Assembly: GCA_900317515.1 (NCBI GenBank)
Contig: ONHA01000007.1
Coordinates: 43,655 to 107,654 of the forward strand
Reading direction: 5' to 3'
DNA from: an uncultured Eubacteriales bacterium
GTDB taxonomy: Bacteria > Bacillota > Clostridia > Lachnospirales > Lachnospiraceae
Length of the DNA stretch: 64,000 nucleotides
Shown here: in pieces, positions 51,862 to 60,944 of the stretch
How positions within the stretch are numbered: the stretch's first letter is position 1
Layout of the letters: every line of letters begins with the position of its first letter
The notes under the pieces: model-generated
What the model was told of the DNA's origin: nothing
The model's input: the letters and a program-made list of their open reading frames with translations, nothing else
Database searches by the model: none
Position numbers and translations under genes: made by a program

Positions 51862-52912
51862 GCGCGATCTGGTGATTGCCGTACAGACTGCGGCCGCTGC
51901 GCTCGCGCTGAGGCTCGGCGCACAGTTTGCGCCGGGATTCGCTGATTCCTATGCCGGACAGATGAATGCCTTCTGGGTGGGAACACTCGGAAGGCTTTTT
52001 TCAATCTTTCCGTTCTCGGTCTGCGAGTTTGGTCTCTATGTGCTGGTGATCGTTCTGGCCGTAAGCCTCGTCGGCTTTATGGTGAGCCGGGAGGCGAGGA
52101 AGCATTTTCAGGAATTCATCGGGGCGTGCCTCGTGCTGGCAAGCGTGCTCTTCCTCCTCTATGAGGCAAACATAGACATTTACTTCAGCCGGACGCCCTT
52201 CGCGACCGCCTACGGCTACGGCACCGGGAGCTACACGACGGATGAGCTGGCGGACACCGCGGAGATGCTCGCCTCCGAGGTCAACCGGTGGGCACCGCTC
52301 GTTTCGCGCGATAAGGAAGGCGGCATGGTCTGCGGGGAGAATATTGATGTGCGCACCGCGGCCGCCATGGAGGAGCTCGGGGAGACATATCCGATGCTCT
52401 CCGGCTGGTATCCGAAGGCAAAACCGATCAGGTGGTCCTATCTCATGAGCATGACCGACCTTGCGGGCATTTATTTCGCCTTCACGGTCGAGGCCAATTA
52501 CAACCGGGACATGACGGAGTACAATTTTCCGTTTACGATGAGCCATGAGCTCTCCCATGTAAAGGGAGTCCTCCGGGAAAATGAAGCCAACTTCATCGCC
52601 TACTTAAACTGCATGAACGCGAAGGACGCGGACATCCGCTACAGCGGAGCCCTGCTCGGCTGGATCTACTGCGGAAACGAGCTCTACAAGAGGGACACGG
52701 AGCGCTGGCGGGAGATCGCGCTCACACTGTGTGAGGAGGCGAACTACGACCTTACGGAAAACACCGCCTTCTGGGACCGCTACCGGGGAAAGGTCGCGGA
52801 TGCGGCCCAGAATTTCAATGACAGCTACCTGAAGGCGCAGGGGCAGGCGGACGGGAAGGAGAGCTACAACCGTGTCGTGGACCTCATCGTGTCCTATGAA
52901 AAGTCGAAATAA
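51845..52912 (+). CDS. DUF3810 family membrane protein with HExxH motif
   Basis: The start is inside the end of the previous gene; ATGs at 51839, 51845 and 51851 are all in frame, and 51845 has the best-spaced GAGGAAG. The protein (355 residues) has three N-terminal helices (~5-25, 50-75, 85-105) and a large C-terminal domain. This domain has the zinc-metallopeptidase-like motif HELSH in MSHELSHVKGVLRENEANFIAYL, where the downstream ENEAN Glu could be the third ligand. The family is DUF3810, of unknown function. Operon position suggests a link to the carrier-protein system, but this is only context. Confidence 0.85.
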   Translation: MKMSFRRDLVIAVQTAAAALALRLGAQFAPGFADSYAGQMNAFWVGTLGRLFSIFPFSVCEFGLYVLVIVLAVSLVGFMVSREARKHFQEFIGACLVLASVLFLLYEANIDIYFSRTPFATAYGYGTGSYTTDELADTAEMLASEVNRWAPLVSRDKEGGMVCGENIDVRTAAAMEELGETYPMLSGWYPKAKPIRWSYLMSMTDLAGIYFAFTVEANYNRDMTEYNFPFTMSHELSHVKGVLRENEANFIAYLNCMNAKDADIRYSGALLGWIYCGNELYKRDTERWREIALTLCEEANYDLTENTAFWDRYRGKVADAAQNFNDSYLKAQGQADGKESYNRVVDLIVSYEKSK

Positions 52913-52940
52913 AAAGAGGCGTGCCGGGCACGCCTCTTTT
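52912..52940. terminator. bidirectional terminator
   Basis: AAAAGAGGCGTGC and GCACGCCTCTTTT form a perfect 13-bp stem between the convergent DUF3810 and PPIase genes. A-run and T-run on either side serve both strands. Confidence 0.88.
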
Positions 52941-52950
52941 CTTATGAGCT

Positions 52951-53943
52951 TTACGATGCAAAATTGTCCTCGATCACCTGGCAGGCCATGTAGTACTCCA
53001 CATAATAGTGGATGAGGTCGGAAGAGTAGCCGGCGCTTACGGCGGCCTCCTCGCTCTCATAGCCGCCCATCGAGAGCAGGATCATGTCCTCGATCGACTG
53101 GTAGGCGGGGTCTTCCGGGGTGATGTTTTCCTTGTAGAGGATCGCCTTCGCCGTCAGCCATCTGCGGGTGTAGGCTTTCTTCAGGTCCTCGCCCTCGAAA
53201 GCTCCGATCGCCTCGACCGCGTTGTAGATGTCCTGGGGATAGGAGGTGATGATGGATTCGGCGACGATGCTGTTGAAGATTTCGTCCGAGTCGGTCTTGA
53301 TGAGATTGACAAGGACGGTCCAGGTCGTGTTCTTTCCGGCCAGGTCCGGATTGGTGTAATCCTCCGGGAAGAGGCAGTCGAAGACGAGGGTCTCACCCCT
53401 CGTAGCGCCGATGAGGTTCTCCTCGAAGCCGGGGATAAAGGTGTTTGAGCCGACCTTTAAGTCGTAGCCCTCGCCGACCATGCCGTCCCTCGGCTCGGTC
53501 TCACCCTCGATGACGCCGGAGAAGTTGATGTTGGCGATGACGCCCTCGGTGATCACCGCGTCGTCCGGATAGATCTGGGTGACTTCCTTGTACTTTGAGA
53601 GTGTGATGAAGGCATCGGGACCAAGCGTGCTGAAGCTCTCGGGAGAAACGGGAATCGCGTCCGGGGTGATTTCGGGAGCCCCGGGGATCCCCTGTGAGCT
53701 TTCATTGCTATCGGAGCTGCCTTCGGAAGGAACGGATTCGCCGGCCGCAGGCGTTTCGGCAGCGGAGATGGCTGCTGTGGGGCTTTCCGCTGCGGCGGAG
53801 GCCGCCGCACTTTCGGCTGCTGCGGAGTTACCCGGGGACTCCGCGGAGGAGGCGGCGCTTTGGGCTCCCGCGCCGTTTTGACTTCCGCAGCCGGCAAAGA
53901 TGAGCGCGAAAGTCATCATACATACGAACAGCTTTGTTTTCAT
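52951..53943 (-). CDS. FKBP/trigger-factor-like peptidyl-prolyl isomerase lipoprotein
   Basis: The 330-residue exported lipoprotein has a lipobox IFAGC with Cys19. An Ala/Ser/Glu-rich low-complexity linker runs to ~95, then an FKBP-type domain (~115-215) with ANINFSGVIEGE, YDLKVGSNTFIPGFEENLIGATRGE and DCLFPEDYTNPDLAGKNTTW, the trigger-factor PPIase pattern. A helical C-terminal region (~220-330) could be the chaperone part. It would help folding of secreted proteins at the membrane surface. Monocistronic, ending at the shared terminator. Confidence 0.87.
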   Translation of the reverse strand: MKTKLFVCMMTFALIFAGCGSQNGAGAQSAASSAESPGNSAAAESAAASAAAESPTAAISAAETPAAGESVPSEGSSDSNESSQGIPGAPEITPDAIPVSPESFSTLGPDAFITLSKYKEVTQIYPDDAVITEGVIANINFSGVIEGETEPRDGMVGEGYDLKVGSNTFIPGFEENLIGATRGETLVFDCLFPEDYTNPDLAGKNTTWTVLVNLIKTDSDEIFNSIVAESIITSYPQDIYNAVEAIGAFEGEDLKKAYTRRWLTAKAILYKENITPEDPAYQSIEDMILLSMGGYESEEAAVSAGYSSDLIHYYVEYYMACQVIEDNFAS

Positions 53944-54099
53944 GGGTTTTCTCCTTATCTTTAGTAGTGAATTCAGCCCTGTTTTTTTTTATCATAACTG
54001 CTCATCGGGAAAATGGCAAGAAAATAATGTATACAGCGCCTTTACTTTGCCGGAAACAAGGGGTAAAATGTAATGGAGAATGCTCTTTTGGAGGAGAAA

Positions 54100-55365
54100 A
54101 TGGAAGGAATTAAATCTGAGCTGTTTTCATTTTTGAAATGGATCGTCTTAACGCTCATCATCGGAGCGGCGGTCGGTCTCATCATGAGCGGCTTTGCATT
54201 CCTGATCTCCGTGGTGACTTCGTTCCGGCTCGCCCACATGTGGATGCTGCTGCTCCTGCCGGCGGCCGGCTGCGTGATCGTCTTTCTGTATCACAGATTC
54301 GGGCACGAGGTGGACCACGGGACCAACACGGTCATTGAGGCCGTCCGGGAAAACGCGCCCATGCCCTATGAACAGGGGCTTTTAGTGCTTGCGGCAACCG
54401 TGATAACCCACGCGTTCGGCGGTTCGACCGGGCGCGAAGGCGCGGCTCTGCAGCTGGGCGGCAGCGCGGCTTCCCTGATCGGGGATGTCTTAAAGCTCGA
54501 TGAGAAGGACAAGAAAATATTCCTGATGGCGGGCATGAGCGCCGCCTTCGCGGCCCTTTTCGGGACCCCCCTTGCGGCCTCGGTCCTGCCGATGGAGTTC
54601 GTCTCGGTCGGGGAGATGTTCTACCCGGCTCTGGTGCCCTGCGTGCTGGCGTCCTTCACGGCCCACGCGGTGGCGGTGGCGGTCGGAACGGCTTCCCTGT
54701 CGGTTCCCTACGCGGTGGCTTCGGTGCCGAAGCTGTACTCGATCGCATTTCCGAAGGCGATCCTCATCGGCGCTCTGGCAGCCATCGCGGGCATACTTTT
54801 TATCAACGCGCTGCACATCACGGACTCGTATTTTGACCGCTGGTTCAAGGGCAAGCCCTACATCCGCGTGATCGCGGGCGGCGCGGCGGTCGCGGCTCTG
54901 GCTTACCTTCTCGGAACTCAGGACTACTGCGGCTTAAGCTCGCAGGTGATCCACGACTCCTTCGCGGGAAATGCAGCCCCGTACGCATTTCTCCTCAAGA
55001 TCGTCTTCACGTGCCTCACGCTCGAGAGCGGCTTCAAGGGCGGCGAGATCGTGCCCTCCTTCGTGATCGGCGCATCCGTCGGGTGCCTGCTCTCGGGAAT
55101 TCTGGGGCTGCCGGCGGATCTTGCGAGCGCCTGCGGCATGTGCAGCCTCTTCTGCGCGATCACCAACAGCCCGCTCACCTCGCTCATCATCGCGCTGGAG
55201 CTCTTCGGTGCGGAGGGCATGGGCTTCTACGCGGTCGCGGTCGCGGTGGCCTACCGCCTGTCGGGCTACTACGGGGTGTTCGGGTCGCAGAAGATCCATT
55301 TTTCCAAGACGGCTCCCGAGACGGTGGATATCGCCCCGTCCGAGCTTTTTAAGAAACATCATTGA
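54100..55365 (+). CDS. ClC family chloride/fluoride channel or antiporter
   Basis: The start used is the ATG after GGAGGAG; an in-frame ATG 27 bp upstream has a weaker site. The ~421 residues contain ten or more helices with the ClC filter motifs: FGGSTGREGAALQLGGS (GREGx region), a middle hinge GTPLAASVLPMEF with the family's conserved Glu, and GGEIVPSFVIGASVG (equivalent of GxFxP). The cytoplasmic CBS domains are absent. Whether it is a Cl-/H+ or F-/H+ transporter is not certain from these motifs. Confidence 0.88.
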   Translation: MEGIKSELFSFLKWIVLTLIIGAAVGLIMSGFAFLISVVTSFRLAHMWMLLLLPAAGCVIVFLYHRFGHEVDHGTNTVIEAVRENAPMPYEQGLLVLAATVITHAFGGSTGREGAALQLGGSAASLIGDVLKLDEKDKKIFLMAGMSAAFAALFGTPLAASVLPMEFVSVGEMFYPALVPCVLASFTAHAVAVAVGTASLSVPYAVASVPKLYSIAFPKAILIGALAAIAGILFINALHITDSYFDRWFKGKPYIRVIAGGAAVAALAYLLGTQDYCGLSSQVIHDSFAGNAAPYAFLLKIVFTCLTLESGFKGGEIVPSFVIGASVGCLLSGILGLPADLASACGMCSLFCAITNSPLTSLIIALELFGAEGMGFYAVAVAVAYRLSGYYGVFGSQKIHFSKTAPETVDIAPSELFKKHH

Positions 55366-55389
55366 AAATTAATTTATGGAGGTATTATT

Positions 55390-56073
55390 ATGAACTGGAA
55401 CAGAACTGGGCTCAAGAACATGGCAAAGACGGCCCTGAAGGGCAACTTCTGGCTGACGGTGCTGGTCGCATTTATCTTCGCGCTTCCCGGGGCATCCCGG
55501 TCGGTGACGACGGTGAGAGACGGCTATGAGGTGTACACGAACATAAACTACGGAGTCGTGGCGACAGCGGCGGCCGGCGGCGGAACCATCTCGCTGCTTC
55601 TCCGCATTTTCCTCTTTAACCCGCTCGGCGTCGGCTGCAGACGCTTCTTCGTCGAGAACCTCTACAAGCCGGCCGAGGTCGAGTTTGTCAAGGCGGGCTT
55701 TGTGCCGAACTATGTGAATGTCGTGCTTACACTTGCCATCAGGGACATCTTCGTTTTCCTGTGGACGCTGCTTCTCGTGGTTCCGGGCATCATCAAGGCC
55801 TATGAGTACCGCATGGTGGATTTCCTTCTTGCGGATTACCCGGACATGCCCTACAAGGAGGCGCTGGAGCGCTCGAAGCAGATGATGATGGGCGAGAAGA
55901 TGGACGCGTTCATCCTTGACCTCAGCTTTATTCCGTGGTACTTCACGGCGCTCTTTACGTTCGGCCTCTCCTTTATCTTCTATGTCAATCCGTATCAGGC
56001 CGAGACGAACGCGGCGCTCTACGCGGCTCTTCAGGACAAGATGCAGAAAATGTACGGAAACGGTGACATGTAA
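55390..56073 (+). CDS. DUF975 family integral membrane protein
   Basis: The 227-residue protein opens with NRTGLKNMAKTALKGNFWLTVLVAFI, the DUF975 pattern. It has about four to five membrane helices, with conserved FNPLGVGCRRFFVENL, LVVPGIIKAYEYRMVDFLLADYPDM and YKEALERSKQMMMGEK. The function is unknown; the family is widespread in Firmicutes. The stop overlaps the start of the next gene by one base. Confidence 0.9.
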   Translation: MNWNRTGLKNMAKTALKGNFWLTVLVAFIFALPGASRSVTTVRDGYEVYTNINYGVVATAAAGGGTISLLLRIFLFNPLGVGCRRFFVENLYKPAEVEFVKAGFVPNYVNVVLTLAIRDIFVFLWTLLLVVPGIIKAYEYRMVDFLLADYPDMPYKEALERSKQMMMGEKMDAFILDLSFIPWYFTALFTFGLSFIFYVNPYQAETNAALYAALQDKMQKMYGNGDM

Positions 56074-57398
56074 TGAAGCTTCAGAAATCTGTCGTCATAG
56101 AGAATTTTCGGGAAATGATCCGGAAAAAGACAGTCTCCTATGAGGATATGGATCGTGCGGACGCGGTGGAATTTGCCGCGTTTCGTGCGCTTATACCGGA
56201 GCGCTTCCCGCACCTTTGGGAGGCGGCGGAGTACCGGGAGATCGGCCGGGGCGGCATGCTCTTTACGGTAAAGGGCAGATCGGATGCAAAACCCTCCGTC
56301 CTCATGGCCCACTACGACGTGGTGCCGGCGGACCAGGACGGCTGGACATGCGATCCGTTCGGCGCGGAGATGAAGGACGGCCGCATCTACGGGCGCGGCA
56401 CGCTGGATACGAAGGGGACGCTTCTCTCCATCGTGACCGCGGTCGATCAGGCGCTCTCCGAGGGCTGGATCCCGAAAAATGATCTCTACCTGTCCTTCGG
56501 CGCGGAGGAGGAGACCCACGGAGACACCTGCGCAGAGATCGTCGAGACTCTGAAAAATGAAAACATCCGCCCCGCCTTTGTCCTCGACGAGGGCGGCGCA
56601 GTGATCCCGGAAGGAGTTCCGGGGCTCAAGAAGAAGCTTGCGATGGTCGGCATCGCCGAGAAGGGCACCGCCAACTACATGCTGACGGTCCGGGACGCGG
56701 GCGGCCACGCGGCGACCCCGCCGAAGCACACGGCGGTCGGACGGCTGGCCCGGGCCGCGGTGCGGATCGAGGAGCATCCGTTCCCGGCGAGGCTCTCGGC
56801 GCCTGTCAGGAAGATGTTTAAGGAGCTCGCGTCGGAGGCAAATCCGGTTGTCGGGGCTGCATTTTCCAACATCGGGCTCTTTGAGCCGGGCGTGAAGATC
56901 CTCGCGCCGCATCTGGGACCGACTTTCAACGCGATGGTGCGGTCGACGGCGGCGGTCGTGATCTTCGAGGGGGCCTCGGCCTTCAACGTGCTGCCGGACA
57001 AGGCCGCGATGGGGGTCAACGTGCGGATCCTGCCGGGGGAGACGAAGGAGAGTGTGCTTGCTTACCTTAAAAAGGTCGTCGCGGACCCGAAGGTGAGCGT
57101 GGAACTGATCGACGGGACGGACCCGACTCCGGTGTCGGATATCGACTGCGAGGAGTGGCAGCTGCTAAAGAGGGCCGCGAAGGAGACCTGGCCGGATGCC
57201 GGCTTCGGACCTTATATGCTGAACGGGGGCACGGACTCCCGCTTCTACTCGGAGATCGCGGATCATATCTACAAGTTCACCCCGATGGAGATGACCGCGG
57301 CGGAGCGGAAGACGGTCCACGGGGCGAACGAATCCATCTCGATCGATAACCTTTTGACATGCGTGCGCTTCTACGGAAGGCTTGTGCGGGAACTGTGA
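56073..57398 (+). CDS. M20 family metallopeptidase (carboxypeptidase/dipeptidase)
   Basis: The 441-residue cytoplasmic zinc hydrolase has the first metal ligand in LMAHYDVVPAD, the bridging Asp in GRGTLDTKGTLLS, the catalytic Glu-Glu in FGAEEETHGDTC, a dimerisation lid domain (~200-310; GGHAATPPKHTAVGRLA) and a C-terminal His in FYSEIADHIYKFTP. It resembles the YgeY/ArgE/CPG2 group (beta-Ala-Xaa dipeptidase or carboxypeptidase); the substrate is not decided. Its ATG shares the last base of the DUF975 stop, so the two are translationally coupled. Confidence 0.92.
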   Translation: MKLQKSVVIENFREMIRKKTVSYEDMDRADAVEFAAFRALIPERFPHLWEAAEYREIGRGGMLFTVKGRSDAKPSVLMAHYDVVPADQDGWTCDPFGAEMKDGRIYGRGTLDTKGTLLSIVTAVDQALSEGWIPKNDLYLSFGAEEETHGDTCAEIVETLKNENIRPAFVLDEGGAVIPEGVPGLKKKLAMVGIAEKGTANYMLTVRDAGGHAATPPKHTAVGRLARAAVRIEEHPFPARLSAPVRKMFKELASEANPVVGAAFSNIGLFEPGVKILAPHLGPTFNAMVRSTAAVVIFEGASAFNVLPDKAAMGVNVRILPGETKESVLAYLKKVVADPKVSVELIDGTDPTPVSDIDCEEWQLLKRAAKETWPDAGFGPYMLNGGTDSRFYSEIADHIYKFTPMEMTAAERKTVHGANESISIDNLLTCVRFYGRLVREL

Positions 57399-57408
57399 GG
57401 AGACAAGA

Positions 57409-58017
57409 ATGGCAATCATTAAGGAAATAGTGCAGCAGACGCACAACCGCTTCTTAAATATTTTTGAGCTGAAGGTCCGCCGGAAGAACGGCAGCGAGGG
57501 CAGCTACTTCGTTGCCTCCCGGGCGGAGAAGCCGGAGGGTATCGAGTGCGCCCGGCACACGGTGAAGCCGGACGGCGTCATTATCTACGCGGTCACATCG
57601 GACCGCGAGAAAGTACTGCTCGTGAAGCAGTACCGCTACCCGATCGACACGTACGTCTATGAGCTGCCGGCAGGGCTGGTCGATCCGGGGGAGGATTACC
57701 GGACGGCGGCCGTGAGAGAGGTGCATGAGGAGACGGGGCTTCATTTTACGCCGATCGACGTGGATCCGATGTATGAGAAACCCCGCTACATGACCGTCGG
57801 CATGACGGACGAGTGCTGCGCATGCGTCTACGGCTACATCGACGGGGAGCTTTCGACGGACTATATGGAGGCGACCGAGGAGATCGTGCCGCTGCTGGTC
57901 GACCGAGAGGAGGCCGTGAGGATCCTTCGGGAGGAGCGCGTCGCGGCGCCCTGCGCGTACCACATCGAGCGGTTCGCGGTGGAGAAGGAGCCGTTTGCCT
58001 ACATGCAGCAAGGATAA
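57409..58017 (+). CDS. NUDIX hydrolase (ADP-ribose pyrophosphatase type)
   Basis: The start chosen is the ATG after GAGGAGA, giving MAIIKEIVQQTHNRF and 202 residues. The NUDIX box reads GLVDPGEDYRTAAVREVHEETGL, matching G-x5-E-x7-REVxEExGL with the metal-binding glutamates. The N-terminal segment with RHTVKPDGVIIYAV and LVKQYRYPIDTYVYELPAG resembles ADP-ribose pyrophosphatases. It probably cleans up nucleoside diphosphate derivatives. It lies 10 bp after the peptidase gene in the same run. Confidence 0.9.
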   Translation: MAIIKEIVQQTHNRFLNIFELKVRRKNGSEGSYFVASRAEKPEGIECARHTVKPDGVIIYAVTSDREKVLLVKQYRYPIDTYVYELPAGLVDPGEDYRTAAVREVHEETGLHFTPIDVDPMYEKPRYMTVGMTDECCACVYGYIDGELSTDYMEATEEIVPLLVDREEAVRILREERVAAPCAYHIERFAVEKEPFAYMQQG

Positions 58018-58045
58018 AAGCATAAAACATAAAAGGAGAAAGCAG

Positions 58046-59509
58046 ATGGAAAGAAAAATGAAAACATGGCGGCTCATCGCCCTGATACTCGCAGCCGCAC
58101 TGTGCGTGTCTTTGGTGTTCAATGTGAGGGGCGGCGGCAGCGCGGCAAAGCCCGCAGCCGAGTCCGCAGCGGAGGTGAAGGATGCGTCTTCCGCGGCAGA
58201 ATCCGCGGTGCCGACGGAGGCGGCTGCCGAGCCGACCGCGGAACCTGAGACGGCAAAGGAGCCGGTTATCGGGGAGGTGATCGATCCGGGCGATGCGTAC
58301 AAGCTTAAAGAGGTGGTCGTCTTAAGCCGTCACAACATCCGGGCACCGCTCTCGAGCGGCGGCTCGGCCTCTGTCGACATGACGCCTCACAGCTGGATCA
58401 GCTGGACCGGCAATCCCAGCGAGCTCACGCTCAAAGGCGGGATCCTTGAGACCATGATGGGCCAGTATTTCCGGAAATGGCTGGAATCCGAGGAGCTCTT
58501 CCCGGAGAACTACCTGCCTGAGGGCGAGGCGGTCCGCTTCTACGCGAACGCCAAGCAGAGGACGATCGCGACGGCAAGATATTTCCTCTCAGGCATGCTC
58601 CCGACCGCGGGGACCGATGTCGACTGGCGCGTCGAGTTCAATGCGATGGATCCGGTCTTTACCCCCGGTTTTACCTTTATGACGGACAGCTACCGCGAGG
58701 CGGTGCGCAGGGAGATGAACGAGTGCTTTGAGTCCCACAGGGAATCCCTTGAGGAGGCATACAAGTTCCTCTCGGAGGTGATCGACTATAAGAACTCTCC
58801 CGGCTATAAGAGCGGCGATTACGGCGAGCTGGTCACGGACGACCTTGCGCTGACCATCGAGAACGGCGACGAGCCGAAGATGAAGGGGACACTCAAGAAC
58901 TGCAACTCGGTCGCGGACGCCATGGTCCTCCAGTACTACGAGGAGACGGATGATGTGACTGCCGGATTCGGAAGGGCTCTGACCGATGAGGAGTGGGCGA
59001 AGCTTGACGACATCAAGGAAGCCTACAACGAGATCCTCTTTGCCGGTGAGCTGACCTCGGTCAACCTCGCTCATCCGCTCCTTCAGGAGATATCATCCGA
59101 GCTTGCAAATGAAGACCGGACCTTCTCCTTCCTCTGCGGACATGACTCCAACGTGACGAGCGTTCTTGCGGCTCTCGACGTGGAGGACTACGAACTTCCC
59201 GGCGTCATCGAGAGGACGACTCCGATCGGCAACAAGATCGTATTTTCCAAATGGGAAGATGCAGGCGGAGAAGAGTTCGTCTCGGTCCACCTGGTTTACC
59301 AGTCTCTTGATGAGCTTCGTAATATGCTTCCGCTCTCTCTTGATGTGCCGCCGATGGCTTTCCCGCTTCATTTTGAGGGTCTTGCTGCAAACGCGGACGG
59401 CCTCTACGGGTATGATGAGCTGCAGGCACACTTTGCGGAGAAAATAAAAGAATACGATGAACAACAGGCAGAATACACCGACACGGCAGAAGTAAAGGAA
59501 GCCGCATAA
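58046..59509 (+). CDS. exported histidine-type acid phosphatase
   Basis: The start follows AAAGGAG and gives 487 residues. An N-terminal membrane anchor or signal (~10-27; LIALILAAALCVSLVF) is followed by an Ala/Glu-rich linker to ~80 and a histidine phosphatase domain of the acid phosphatase/glucose-1-phosphatase branch. The catalytic motif is LSRHNIRAP, with Asn where RHGxRxP normally has Gly, and the late HD motif is in FLCGHDSNVTSVL. It should hydrolyse phosphate esters (sugar phosphates, possibly phytate) outside the cell. The C-terminal tail is charged and probably disordered. Confidence 0.88.
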   Translation: MERKMKTWRLIALILAAALCVSLVFNVRGGGSAAKPAAESAAEVKDASSAAESAVPTEAAAEPTAEPETAKEPVIGEVIDPGDAYKLKEVVVLSRHNIRAPLSSGGSASVDMTPHSWISWTGNPSELTLKGGILETMMGQYFRKWLESEELFPENYLPEGEAVRFYANAKQRTIATARYFLSGMLPTAGTDVDWRVEFNAMDPVFTPGFTFMTDSYREAVRREMNECFESHRESLEEAYKFLSEVIDYKNSPGYKSGDYGELVTDDLALTIENGDEPKMKGTLKNCNSVADAMVLQYYEETDDVTAGFGRALTDEEWAKLDDIKEAYNEILFAGELTSVNLAHPLLQEISSELANEDRTFSFLCGHDSNVTSVLAALDVEDYELPGVIERTTPIGNKIVFSKWEDAGGEEFVSVHLVYQSLDELRNMLPLSLDVPPMAFPLHFEGLAANADGLYGYDELQAHFAEKIKEYDEQQAEYTDTAEVKEAA

Positions 59510-59519
59510 AGAGCGGTCA

Positions 59520-59553
59520 GGGGGGAGTACAATACTCCCCCTTGAATTTTTTT
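59520..59553 (+). terminator. intrinsic terminator after the phosphatase gene
   Basis: GGGGGAGTA (59521-59529) pairs perfectly with TACTCCCCC (59533-59541), loop CAA, followed by TTGAATTTTTTTT. Confidence 0.88.
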
Positions 59554-59570
59554 TCCGGACGGTTTATACT
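59542..59570 (+). promoter_or_regulatory. promoter of tyrS, overlapping the upstream terminator
   Basis: TTGAAT (59542-59547), 17-bp spacer made largely of the terminator T-run, TATACT (59565-59570). Confidence 0.78.
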
Positions 59571-59594
59571 GTGCCAAGACACGCAAAGAAGATG

Positions 59595-59637
59595 TGACCG
59601 TGACCCGGCAGTGCCGGTGACTCCTTGAAGTCGGTCA
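59595..59637 (+). ncRNA. small three-way junction in the tyrS leader
   Basis: TGACCG (59595-59600) pairs with CGGTCA (59632-59637). Inside are two hairpins, CCGGC-AGT-GCCGG and GACT-CCTTGA-AGTC. The whole would sit about 25 bases after the transcription start and 23 before the ATG. No T-box motif was seen. It may be a small regulatory fold or chance. Confidence 0.35.
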
Positions 59638-59660
59638 ATAACGGTAAGGAGAAAAGAATT

Positions 59661-60884
59661 ATGGGTATCTATGAAGAATTGAAGGCACGCGGCCTCATCG
59701 CCCAGGTGACGGACGAGGACCAGGTCCGGGAGATGCTGAACAACGGAAAGGCGGTGTTCTACATCGGGTTTGACCCGACGGCGGACAGCCTCCATGTCGG
59801 CCATTTCATGGCGCTCTGCCTCATGAAGAGACTGCAGATGGCAGGCAACAAGCCGATCGCGCTCTTAGGCGGCGGCACGGGCATGATCGGTGACCCGTCC
59901 GGACGCACGGACCTCCGCAAGGTCCTGACGAAGGAGACGATCCAGCACAACATCGACTGCTTCAAGGAGCAGATGAGCCGCTTTATCGACTTTTCCGAGG
60001 GAAAAGCCCTCATGGTCAACAATGCCGACTGGCTGCTGGACCTCAACTATGTCGAGTTCCTGCGCGAGATCGGTTCGTGCTTCTCGGTCAACAACATGCT
60101 GAGAGCAGAGTGCTACAAGCAGCGCATGGAGAAGGGCCTCACCTTCCTTGAGTTCAACTACATGGTGATGCAGGGCTATGATTTCCTGAGACTCTACCAG
60201 GATTACGGCTGCAACTTCGAGTTCGGCGGCGATGACCAGTGGTCCAACATGCTGGCCGGCACCGAGCTGATCAGAAAGAAGCTCGGCAAGGATGCGCACG
60301 CGATGACGATCACGCTGCTTCTCAACTCCGAGGGCAAGAAGATGGGCAAGACCGCCTCGGGCGCCGTCTGGCTCGATCCGAAGAAGACCACGCCGTACGA
60401 GTTCTACCAGTACTGGCGCAATGTCGGCGACGCGGACGTCCTCAAGTGCATCCGCATGCTGACCTTCCTCCCGCTCGAGGAGATCGATGCGATGGACAAG
60501 TGGGAAGGCGCCGAGCTGAACCGTGCCAAGGAGATCCTCGCCTACGAGCTGACCGCCCTCGTCCACGGCAAGGAGGAGGCCGAGAAGGCCCAGGCTGCCG
60601 CGAGAGCCCTTTTCGCCGGCGGCGCGGATGCGGAGATTCCGACCACCGTGCTCCACGATGAGGATTTCGAGGGCGATGAGATCGGCGTCATCAAGGCGCT
60701 TGTCATGGCCGGCCTCTGCGGCTCGAACGGCGAAGCCCGCCGTGCGATCCAGCAGAACGGCGTCAGCATCGGCGACACAAAGGTGACAGATGTCTTCGCC
60801 AGGATCAAAAAGGATGAGATCGCGAAGGGAGACACGGTGCTCCGCCGCGGCAAGAAGAATTTCAGAAAGCTGGTTGTGGAATAA
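59661..60884 (+). CDS. tyrS: tyrosyl-tRNA synthetase
   Basis: The start after AAGGAG gives MGIYEELKARGLIAQVTDE and 407 residues, the normal bacterial length. The class I signature HIGH appears as HVGH in DPTADSLHVGHFMALC. The tyrosine-binding EFNYMVMQGYDF follows, and KMSKS appears as KMGKT. An S4 RNA-binding domain ends the protein (~340-407; GSNGEARRAIQQNGVSIGDTKV). It charges tRNA-Tyr. It is monocistronic behind its own promoter, and no T-box leader is recognisable. Confidence 0.97.
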   Translation: MGIYEELKARGLIAQVTDEDQVREMLNNGKAVFYIGFDPTADSLHVGHFMALCLMKRLQMAGNKPIALLGGGTGMIGDPSGRTDLRKVLTKETIQHNIDCFKEQMSRFIDFSEGKALMVNNADWLLDLNYVEFLREIGSCFSVNNMLRAECYKQRMEKGLTFLEFNYMVMQGYDFLRLYQDYGCNFEFGGDDQWSNMLAGTELIRKKLGKDAHAMTITLLLNSEGKKMGKTASGAVWLDPKKTTPYEFYQYWRNVGDADVLKCIRMLTFLPLEEIDAMDKWEGAELNRAKEILAYELTALVHGKEEAEKAQAAARALFAGGADAEIPTTVLHDEDFEGDEIGVIKALVMAGLCGSNGEARRAIQQNGVSIGDTKVTDVFARIKKDEIAKGDTVLRRGKKNFRKLVVE

Positions 60885-60904
60885 ACCGGCGGAAGTGTTT
60901 TACG

Positions 60905-60924
60905 GCGGGGCCTTCGGGCCCCGC
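60905..60924 (+). terminator. UUCG tetraloop hairpin after tyrS
   Basis: GCGGGGCC-TTCG-GGCCCCGC is a perfect 8-bp stem with an extra-stable tetraloop. An A-run, not a T-run, follows on the plus strand, so termination is uncertain; it may delimit or stabilise mRNA ends. Confidence 0.6.
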
Positions 60925-60944
60925 AAAAAGGAAGAGGTATTGCT

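Noticed and set aside
54073-54099. Upstream ATG of the ClC gene as start
   Set aside because: The ATG at 54100 has a much stronger and better-spaced GGAGGAG site; the upstream start remains possible.
59571-59660. T-box riboswitch before tyrS
   Set aside because: No AGGGTGGNACCGCG-type T-box sequence or antiterminator, and the leader is too short.
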